This document shows, one piece after another, positions 58,001 through 64,000 of a DNA stretch of 64,000 nucleotides (its first letter is position 1; each line of letters begins with the position of its first letter). This stretch comes from Paratinospora sagittata (taxonomy: Eukaryota > Streptophyta > Magnoliopsida > Ranunculales > Menispermaceae). A program made the translations under genes and the position numbers. The notes beneath the pieces are model-generated. The model was not told where the DNA came from, searched no databases, and was given only the letters and a program-made list of their open reading frames with translations. The stretch covers positions 7,518,519-7,582,518 of the forward strand of contig CM069608.1 of NCBI GenBank assembly GCA_035771175.1. Reading direction: 5' to 3'.

Positions 58001-58375
58001 AGAATTGCCATCAGCGGTGTTAATTTTCAGATTTCCATCATAATTTCTGACATTGGAAAGAGGAGCAATAGTATTGGTCATATGGTTAGAGGCCCCGGAG
58101 TCAAAATACCATGGCTTAGAAGAAACTTTATGATTACCTGAGAGCCCAAAAGCAGAAAAAGCAGAAATGATCATCTGTTGTACCATTTCAGGAGTGAGTG
58201 TGTTCGGATTTACTAAGGCTGGAGAAGCAGAAATAGGAACAACCGGAGAGGCATCAGGCAATGCAGCAGAACTAGAGGCACCAGTGAAGGCATGATAAGC
58301 AGTACCCTGCTTCCTTTCAGGTCGAATGGGACAAGCAGAGATGATATGGCCCTGTTTCTTGCAGTAGTTACAGAA
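55085..58375 (-). CDS. Copia pol: protease, integrase, reverse transcriptase, RNase H
   Basis: One open frame of about 1096 codons from the codon after the gag stop; the first Met is at 58261. Domains in order: a second zinc knuckle (CNYCKKQGHIISAC, just after the stop), protease WYFDSGASNHM (about residue 51 from that Met), integrase finger (HRRLGHPNSDVL, CTSCKLGK), integrase core (SDVWG, DDFSRFTW, SDSGGEYMS, QNGVAERKNR), RT (MDVKNAFLHGDL, YGLKQAPRAW, YVDDIIITG) and RNase H (SDADWAG, SSTEAEYRA, RTKHIEVD). All catalytic motifs are present and there is no stop or frameshift. It has no start of its own and shares the gag frame, so it needs read-through of TAG 58376-58378 or is silenced by it. 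Confidence 0.93.
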   Translation of the reverse strand, partial: FCNYCKKQGHIISACPIRPERKQGTAYHAFTGASSSAALPDASPVVPISASPALVNPNTLTPEMVQQMIISAFSAFGLSGNHKVSSKPWYFDSGASNHMTNTIAPLSNVRNYDGNLKINTADGNSLPISAVGDLSSSLTDVFVSPDLSTNLISVGQLVDNNCNVHFSHSGCVVQDQVSGKMIAKGPKVGRLFPLHVSHSPIIPRFPLLSFACHVVGSGNKMWHRRLGHPNSDVLRTLFNSGLLGNKACSSIDLSFDCTSCKLGKSKVLPFPHHASRASQCFEIIHSDVWGIAPVVSHAHYKYFVTFIDDFSRFTWVYFLRAKGEVFSVFKRFLALIETQFSASIKVLRSDSGGEYMSNEFQDFLQSKGILSQRSCPSTPQQNGVAERKNRHLLDVVRTLLLESSVPPRFWCEALSTAVHLINRLPSPTLNHVSPFFRLFGYSPLYSDLRTFGCVCFVHLPPHERHKLTAQSVKCVFLGYAIPHKGYVCYDPHGCRIRVSRNVIFFENQYFFPSHFELPSASVSLLPIFSESPTIVERFKPGFVYERRSRHESGSSVPPSDLDPAPDPAPAPASTTLRRSARPSRPPNWYGFFSPVSLVATLSTISIPSCYKQAMEHVCWQIAMQAELQALEENHTWDIVPCPPTVKPIGSKWVFSVKLRSDGSLDRYKARLVALGNKQEYGVDYEETFAPVAKMTTVRTILAIAASQSWQLHQMDVKNAFLHGDLQEEVYMKLPSGMTISSPHDVCKLRRSLYGLKQAPRAWFEKFRSTLLSFSFTQSQYDSSLFFHKSTSGIVILLVYVDDIIITGTDCGLITKLQQLLHVTFHMKDLGQLTYFLGLEVHHRAHGIFVNQHKYIQDLITLAGLEDTASVDTPMEVNVKYRKDEGDLLDDPTLYRRLVGSLIYLTTTRPDISYAVHQVSQFMSSPRHLHLAAVRRIIRYLRGSPTRGLFFPSESSLQLVAYSDADWAGCPDTRRSTTGWCMFLGDALISWRCKKQDRVSKSSTEAEYRAMSTACSEIVWLRGLLEELGFPQTTSTPLHADNTSAIQIATNPVFHERTKHIEVDCHSIRDTLESRVISLPHISSDLQVADIFTKAMT

Positions 58376-59128
58376 CTACTTGGGACAATCCCGAGCAATA
58401 TGGCCAAAAGCTTTACAACTAAAGCACTGGACAGCACGCATGTCTCTACCCTTATTTCTCCCTTGTGCTGCATAAGCCACAGAAACAGGTGCACTAACAT
58501 TAGCCCGATGTTCCATGGCAGCATGAGTAACGATACGCTGCTCCTCACGAAGAAGTTCACTCAAGCAAGCATCCAAAGATGGTACAGGATGACGGTTCAT
58601 CAGATTAGAACGGGCAATGTCAAAATCAGGTCGTAACTTCATCAAGAATTGATCTCGCTTGCTGGTTGCATGCACTTCTTGGATAGCAGAGAGAGCTGCA
58701 GTGGGAACTTTAGCATAAACAATGTCGCAATAGTCAGCCCAAAGAGTTTGAAAACCAGAAAAATATTCCTCAATAGAGAGACTGCCTTGTGTGAAATTAG
58801 CCATCTCATACTCCAATTGAAATCGTTTAGCAGAGTTATCTTGATTGTAAACCGTGTTAAGATAATTCCACATAGCAGCAGCAGTTTTATAAGGCCTCAA
58901 ATTGAGAACAAGGTGAGGCTTAATCGAGCTAAGGATCCAAGTCATAACCCGAGCATCATGAATATCCCACTTAGACAAAGCCTCGGCACCTTGAGGTGCG
59001 GGAACACTCCCATCAATATGACCCCACAATTCTTTTCCTTTGACAAATAATTTAAATTGGAACTCCCAAGCAGAATAATTTTTACCAGTAAATCGAAAAT
59101 GGAATGATTCCAACTTATCCGATGACAT
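58376..59128 (-). CDS. Copia gag
   Basis: Start placed at ATG 59128 (MSSDKLESFHFRFTGKNY), the usual gag opening, although the frame is open further upstream. Capsid region with YSAWEFQFKLFVKGKELWG and MWNYLNTVYNQ, then a zinc knuckle CFSCKAFGHIARDC near the end, and TAG at 58378-58376 three residues later (CPK-stop). The pol frame continues in phase. It forms the virus-like particle that packages element RNA. Confidence 0.92.
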   Translation of the reverse strand: MSSDKLESFHFRFTGKNYSAWEFQFKLFVKGKELWGHIDGSVPAPQGAEALSKWDIHDARVMTWILSSIKPHLVLNLRPYKTAAAMWNYLNTVYNQDNSAKRFQLEYEMANFTQGSLSIEEYFSGFQTLWADYCDIVYAKVPTAALSAIQEVHATSKRDQFLMKLRPDFDIARSNLMNRHPVPSLDACLSELLREEQRIVTHAAMEHRANVSAPVSVAYAAQGRNKGRDMRAVQCFSCKAFGHIARDCPK

Positions 59129-59307
59129 GATGCAACCAAGAGACAGATAAAATCCCACCAAAAAATTGTAACTTGCACGGTGAGAAAAAAAAAATACACA
59201 AACAAACACCCACCAAAAAAATTTGCACCGAAAAATTATAAGAGGCACACAAACCAGGAATCCAACCAGCTGCCGCGCCAAAAATTTGCAAGAAGCGACA
59301 ACGTAGC

Positions 59308-59871
59308 GACACGAGCAACAACCGCAAGGCCAAGATCCAGGACAAAGAGGGAATTCCGCCTGATCAGCAGAGGTTGATCTTCGCGGGGAAGCAACACGAA
59401 GATGACCTTACTTCCGCCAAGAACAAGAGAACCCAGAAAACTGTGAATAAAAATCTTCTGATCCTTTCTTTCTCTCTTAGGTTGGTTGATTGATCGTAAA
59501 GGCCAAGAAGAAGACGTAAGAAAGATCGAAAGGAGGAGAAGATGCAGATTTTCGGGAACACGGAAACCCTAACGGGGAAGACAAGAACCCTAGAGGTTGA
59601 ATCGAGCGACACGATCGACAGACCAGAAAGCAAAACCTTCGTCAAAACCTTCACGGGGAACGCGCGCTTGCATCTATTTCGTCGGCGGCAGAGGCAGCGA
59701 AAAAAATGAGCAGAGATTAAGAGCGTTCAAGCGGTGGATGATCTCGCAAGGGATCGAATGCAGCGACTCATCTACGCCGGAAAGCAATTGGACGACGGAG
59801 GAACCCTAGCGGATTACAACATCCAGATCTTCGTCAAATCATTGGCAGGGAAAACCATTACTCTAGAGGTA
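59308..59871 (+). other. Polyubiquitin-derived sequence in the Copia leader (antisense to the element)
   Basis: On the plus strand, 59326-59394 encodes 23 consecutive residues identical to ubiquitin 27-49 ([16 protein letters not shown], then LIFAGKQ). 59542-59619 encodes MQIF, then TLTGKT and TLEVESSDTID (ubiquitin 1-24 with two extra codons and one substitution). 59761-59871 encodes [10 protein letters not shown], then [10 protein letters not shown] (41-62 with substitutions) joined to [15 protein letters not shown] (3-17). 59637-59663 resembles residues 2-10. The blocks follow the order of tandem ubiquitin units but are separated by unrelated or scrambled DNA and in-frame stops, so no ubiquitin is made. 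It is internal to the element (between primer-binding site and gag), hence captured rather than flanking host DNA. Confidence 0.9.
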
Positions 59872-59875
59872 GATC

Positions 59876-59887
59876 GCTCTGATACCA
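59876..59887 (-). other. Primer-binding site of the young Copia element
   Basis: TGGTATCAGAGC on the minus strand, immediately next to the 5' LTR, complementary to initiator tRNA-Met. On the plus strand it reads GCTCTGATACCA, which resembles the codons for ubiquitin Ser-Asp-Thr that would follow the adjacent ubiquitin block. Confidence 0.95.
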
Positions 59888-60171
59888 TGTCAAAGTAATC
59901 CGATACCAGAAAAATACGAAGAGAGATTTGGAAAAGTTGCCCTTTCATTCGGCGTTCCTTTCATTATATATATTGATATATGCTATACATGTAGTCTAAC
60001 AGATTCCTTATCTTTTGCATCTATACATGGTAAGATAATATATATCTAACAGATTCCTAATCTTTAGCATCTATACATGGTAAGATAATATATACAGCTA
60101 ATAATAATAGAGTCCTAAATTGCATAAACTTCTAAATTGCATAAACTTCTAAATTTGTATACTCGGTAACA
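59888..60171 (-). repeat. 5' LTR of the young Copia element
   Basis: 284 bp, same length as the 3' LTR and no difference found by eye. It should hold the promoter that transcribes the leader. Confidence 0.95.
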
Positions 60172-60797
60172 CAAGAACCAAGTTACCTCAGTGCAGAGAC
60201 AAAATTCAGGGCATCAACTTTCTCCACAAGTACCACTACATGGCATATAACCAGCACAACATGCATATCTACAAAACAAGAGCACATGGTCAGAGGCCAT
60301 AAACACAATATAGTCCTAAAATAATTCATTCAGCAAGCCAAGTAAACTAATGATTACCTTGATAGTTGACATATCATTATAAAGAGCCCTTTTGCGAAGC
60401 AAGTATGATACACAAGTTCACTAATAGACAAAATAAAATATAATGGATTAGCTAAAATGAAAAAATAAGCATATGCTACTGAATAATTATCTGGGGAATT
60501 TTTTATTTTTTTTTTAAACGAGGGATTTTGATGGTGTCTACAACAGCAGCAAATGAATGAGCAATTGAATTGGCCACAAAAAATAATAATTTAATTAAAT
60601 CATAAAACACTTTAAATGTTGCCTCAATTACATGAAGAAAATGCAAAAATGCTACATGAATTCACTTCTACCAGAAGTTATGAGCCTCGAGAGTGGAATA
60701 ATTATGTTAGTTGGGACATTATTTTATATTTCAAAACATATGAGGGAAAATTAAGTCGATTTGAAGCATACTTCCTCACTATTTAAAAGTATGCATC

Positions 60798-60852
60798 GTT
60801 TGACCTCCAATTTCATAACACCCAAAAAGGAAATCAAAATTAAACCCAATAT
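60798..60852 (+). repeat. Dispersed 56-bp repeat, copy 2
   Basis: GTTTGACCTCCAATTTC, then GGAAATCAAAATTAAACCCA, matching 51615-51670. Confidence 0.7.
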
Positions 60853-61063
60853 GTGGTAATAAGTATAATATATAACTAATGAACATAATCTCTCAAAAAA
60901 AAAAAAAAAAAACTAATGAAGATAATAGTTTTTTTAGGTAGAAGCAAGTGAGAAGTTTTACTTTTATTATTGCCATCGCTTTTTATTCAAATTACAAAAT
61001 TTAACATTTTGGTATGTCCAGATCGCTTTTGCAATCTGAGAAGTTGTCAAACGATAGCATCAA

Positions 61064-61078
61064 AAACCCTAAACCCCC
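61064..61078 (+). promoter_or_regulatory. Telo-box-like motif in a presumed 5' leader
   Basis: AAACCCTAAACCCCC about 30 bp before ATG 61107. AAACCCTAA telo-boxes are common in promoters and leaders of plant translation, mitochondrial and ribosomal genes. Confidence 0.6.
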
Positions 61079-61106
61079 AATAAAAATCTTGTGAACTACT
61101 TCACTC

Positions 61107-61181
61107 ATGGCGGCTTCATTTCTCCTTAGATCTCTCAGACGGATTGATCTCTCTGCTTCATCCCTATTTGCATCTAGATTC
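61107..61181 (+). CDS. Possible first exon of an organelle-targeted protein (partial)
   Basis: ATG 61107 opens 25 codons, MAASFLLRSLRRIDLSASSL and FASRF, ending at a good donor, TTC|GTACGT, at 61182. The peptide is rich in Ser, Leu and Arg with one acidic residue, typical of a mitochondrial presequence. The upstream telo-box fits a housekeeping gene. No second exon was recognised in the remaining 2.8 kb, so the intron may extend beyond the window or the gene is broken. Product not identifiable. Confidence 0.4.
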
Positions 61182-61844
61182 GTACGTATTTCATTCATTT
61201 CTTCTTCATTATTTGATTTTGTTTTCGATATTAGATTTCCCTTTCTTTCCAATTTTAATCTTCTCAATGAGTACACTTTGATACTTCTTTTTTTTTTTTT
61301 TTTTGGCTCCATAGATTTCATTTAGTGATTTTATTTTATTTTTGGGTTTCTTTAATATTCTGATGATGAGATGAGCCAAATTTTAGTTATAGTAGTATGC
61401 TAGTTCAATTGGACATACATGAGACTTCAAGGGAGAAAATATAAGCTGAGTATGTTGAAGTTATATTTATTTTAGATCTTTTATCTGCATTAGGAGTTTT
61501 ATTTATGTTTGGAGTTATAGCTTGTTTAGGATACTTAGTCATAGCTTAATTTGAATTTTAGGTTTGATTGCCCATATGTCATTAGATTATATTAACAGCT
61601 TATTGAATATAAATTCTCTTCTAATTAAACTCTATTAGAGTATATAAATTTGATATATGTGGGCTAATTCAGTTAAATGGACATGCATTGGCTTGTGAAT
61701 GTTGAGTAAAGGGGTTTGTGAGTGTTCCATCACTTGATATTATACTGTGATAGTGTCCAATTTTAGTTCTAACATATACTTGATTGGATACCTACTATAT
61801 AACCAACGAGAAGCATTTATAACTCCTATATAAGTTGAGAATAG
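61182..61844. other. Presumed first intron or intergenic DNA
   Basis: T-rich after the donor; no coding region seen. Confidence 0.4.
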
Positions 61845-62896
61845 GAGTTATAAATAATATTTCAGTGCCGAAAGCACTTTCATCTAGAAGGGGTGATTAT
61901 TAGATAGCATGGAATAGGTATAATCAATGCATAATCAATAAACACCATGTAATTCAATCTGCAATCCCCTTATCCTATTTCCTAATATGCACTCTTCGAG
62001 ACAACACCAAAAACCCAGATCAACCCTTCCAAATTTATTAATAGAAATATTCATTTCCACAACATTCTCCATTTCATGGTTCTTTGACAAGAAACACTTC
62101 TTGTAACTTGACAACTAATCTCATACGTGAAATAAAGTATTCCATAATCATGTAATGCTACAATGAAAAACTTGCTAAGACTTACCTTGAGATTGTGTTA
62201 TGAACAATGGGATCATTCTTAAAACTATGTCCACCTTGCATTTGGATACATATCAACTGAACTCAACTAAGCCTTTTTCCAAATCCCAACTAACAGAGTC
62301 GGCTAGACGAATTTGTTTCCTCCACTCCACTGCACTCTATCCAAGGGCAAGGGCTGGTCTACCTAGCCTATGGATCTCCAACTGAGTTATAAATAATATT
62401 TCAGTGCCAAAAGCACTTTCATCTAGAAAGGTGATTATTAGATAGCATGGAATAGGTATAATCAATGCATAATCAATAAACACCATGTAATTCAATCTGC
62501 AATCCCCTTATCCTATTTCCTAATATGCACTCTTTGAGACAACAGCAAAGACCCAAAACAACCCTTCCAAATTTATTAATAGAAATATTCATTTCCATAG
62601 CGTTCTCCATTTCATGGTTCTTTGACAAGAAACGCTTCTTGTAACTTGACAACTAATCTCATACATGAAATGGAGTATTCCATAATCATGTAATGCTACG
62701 ATGAAAAACTTGCTAAGACTTACCTTGAGATTGTGTTATGAACAATGGGATCATTCTTAAAACTATGTCCACCTTGCATTTGGATACATATCAACTGAAC
62801 TCAACTAAGCCTTTTTCCAAATCCCAACTAACATAGTCGGCTAGACGAATTTGTTTCCTCCACTCCACTCTATCCAAGGGCAAGAGCTGGTCTACA
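61845..62896. repeat. Tandem duplication of about 540 bp
   Basis: A unit from GAGTTATAAATAATATTTCA to CAAGGGCAAG-GCTGGTCTAC occurs at 61845-62384 and 62385-62896. The copies differ at few positions, including AAGGGG/AAAGG, a 5-bp CTGCA difference near the end, and several substitutions. Each copy contains the CAACTCAACTAAG dispersed repeat (62250-62330, 62792-62870). Confidence 0.92.
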
Positions 62897-64000
62897 GCTC
62901 CCCCCCCTCCCCCCTCTCTCTGGTTTGTGATTTGAATATGGTTTGGTGCGTCGAATCGAATCGAAACACTTGAAAACACAAAAAACATGTTTGGTGCGTC
63001 GAATCGAAAAACAATTTTCTATGTTTTACTCATAAAACATGTTTTCGGAAAATGATAACAAATTTACGTTTTTAATTTTCCCTTTTTTTTGTTTGTTTAT
63101 TTGTTTTTTAAGCATGAACCAAACATAGCCTTTAAGAGCCAACCATCTACTCACAATAACTTTGATCCCTAAAAGATGATCTCAACTTCAATGCTAAGTT
63201 CTCCATAAATTCTGAATATCAGCTTTTAAGTTTTAACCCATTGGACTTTAAGAATAATCATATTTCTCATGGCTTTTTAAATTAAAAGTTACAAACTATC
63301 AACATAAATCAATCAAAATTGACCAAGATAGGTCAACATCATAAAATGCCACACATCAAATGTCTGTTAAAAAATATATTATCAACATTTCAATCAATAT
63401 GTCCCCATGTGTTAATATGGCAAGGTACAACCTCGGTTATTAAATGACCTTATGCCAACAAGCCCACCAACCAGAGATGAAAATTGAAAAATTTGCATAA
63501 CATATATCACTACCCAAGAAACTGGATGCTTTAAATGATCTCAACCATATATTATTACTAGAGCCAATTGATATTGAAATTTGGAACCTAGCTTAAAAAA
63601 CAAAACAATATAAACTTCAGCTTACAAATTCCCAATATCAACTTCTTGGATAGTCCTTGTAATAAATTGAGAGCAAAAAAATTTCTTGTATTTATTTGAT
63701 CTCCTAATGATTAAGTGTATTTTTTATCTTCTCCTTTTACCACATAATTGTATCAATTTTTTTCTTTCATGGACTCAAGTTCAACAAAGAGCAAAAACAA
63801 TCACAGATAGAAATGGCCAAAACATACCAATTAAAAAGGAGTGAAAACTTTTTAGGTATTTACGCTCCATTATTTATCAAGAATGTGAAATAAAAGATGA
63901 GGACAACCATAGAAATATAGAATAAAAGCAATTTGGATCAAGTGGATGGCAACACATGCTTAAGTTACAATGCAAGGTGCACCTCAAGTACCTTGACCAC
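62897..64000. other. AT-rich DNA to the window end
   Basis: A poly-C tract at 62899-62918 and two copies of TTTGGTGCGTCGAATCGAA (62943, 62991), 48 bp apart. Nothing coding. Confidence 0.5.

Larger units (their letters stand above)
54734..60171 (-). mobile_element. Young Copia LTR retrotransposon with captured ubiquitin sequence
   Basis: A 5438-bp element in reverse orientation. Both LTRs are 284 bp (54734-55017 and 59888-60171) and I find no difference between them. Flanks are CAAGA on both sides (54729-54733, 60172-60176). Order on the minus strand: 5' LTR, primer-binding site (59887-59876), leader with antisense ubiquitin sequence, gag, one stop, pol (PR-IN-RT-RH), polypurine tract (55026-55018), 3' LTR. 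Size and short LTRs fit the Ale/Retrofit group. The only interruption of the coding region is one TAG between gag and pol. Identical LTRs imply a very recent insertion. Confidence 0.95.
53715..60420 (-). pseudogene. Cys-rich membrane protein pseudogene (PLAC8-like), split by a Copia insertion
   Basis: Exon pieces on the minus strand: 60420-60358 (YLLRKRALYNDMS), 60268-60187 (YACCAGYMPCSGTCGES, then CPEFCLCTE), 54604-54509 (SRFLLQDEFNIQTTQCDNC), 54207-54020 (FMFCLQQLVCIFSIIAMIVG, then ASQILSCLAD and CACMQ) and 53901-53715 (TQHKVEMDKRDG, a Pro-rich tail, GYPPSGYPR stop). Order and splice sites fit a plant Cys-rich PLAC8-type membrane protein family; the family name is from memory. Lesions: a probable 7-bp insertion at 60358-60369, TGA 60214-60216, TGA 54587-54589, about 48 extra bases in the 54207-54020 piece, and one extra T at 53859-53862. 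N-terminal exons are not seen. The Copia element at 54734-60171 sits in the intron between the second and third pieces. Confidence 0.78.
60421..61106. other. Intergenic DNA between divergent genes
   Basis: Upstream of the last recognisable exon of the Cys-rich pseudogene. Its N-terminal exons were looked for on the minus strand and not found. Includes a dispersed repeat (60798-60852) and a poly-A run (60896-60911). Confidence 0.5.

Noticed and set aside
55073..59809. Plus-strand frames opposite the young Copia element
   Set aside because: Apart from the ubiquitin-derived blocks they are shadows of the minus-strand gag-pol frame.
59326..59871. Functional ubiquitin gene
   Set aside because: The blocks are separated by scrambled DNA and stops, have deletions and substitutions, and lie within retrotransposon LTRs.

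Overview
The window is nuclear DNA of a flowering plant, very probably a eudicot. Genes carry GT-AG introns, coding islands sit in very AT-rich DNA, and most of the sequence is transposon-derived. Recognised plant families are an ankyrin/PGG membrane protein, a CC-NBS-LRR resistance protein, TRM112/SMO2, an RRG-type DUF155 protein, a G-type lectin receptor kinase, kinetochore SPC24 and an EGF-like membrane protein. No species can be named from the sequence alone.

Layout. 1-2048: 3' part of a decayed Copia element with its LTR. 2214-5943 (-): ankyrin/PGG pseudogene whose large intron holds a solo LTR. 8094-13809 (+): nearly complete but mutated Tork-like Copia element. 13810-24227: AT-rich intergenic DNA with a MITE-like element, foldbacks and several tandem repeats. 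24228-27495 (+): CNL resistance-gene pseudogene. 29471-29842 (-): intact TRM112. 30932-32364 (+): 5' fragment of an RRG/DUF155 gene. 34050-34287: textbook tRNA-derived SINE, then a LINE RNase H fragment. 36485-36865: lectin receptor kinase fragment. 38005-40820 (+): five-exon SPC24 gene. 41762-50095: a pair of LTR-like repeats enclosing a non-coding AT-rich region that contains a 1.4-kb solo LTR, an array of mini-hairpins and a dimeric MITE with tRNA-like cores. 52051-53122 (+): four-exon EGF-like membrane protein. 53715-60420 (-): Cys-rich (PLAC8-like) pseudogene split by a very young Copia element at 54734-60171. 61107 onward: possible first exon of an organelle-targeted protein, then a 540-bp tandem duplication.

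Only three host genes look intact or nearly so (TRM112, SPC24, the EGF-like gene). The other host genes carry stops, frameshifts or truncations, so this is a gene-poor, transposon-rich segment. Several insertions could be delimited by target-site duplications (TSDs). The older ones have one transition mismatch in the TSD; the youngest (Copia at 54734-60171) has a perfect TSD and LTRs in which I see no difference.

Most striking observation: the untranslated leader of that young Copia element, between primer-binding site and gag, carries polyubiquitin coding sequence in antisense orientation. One block gives 23 consecutive residues identical to ubiquitin residues 27-49, and the block nearest the LTR runs almost into the primer-binding site. 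Second: SPC24 has a U12-type intron with a perfect GTATCCTTTT donor, and another intron whose donor reads AT instead of GT.
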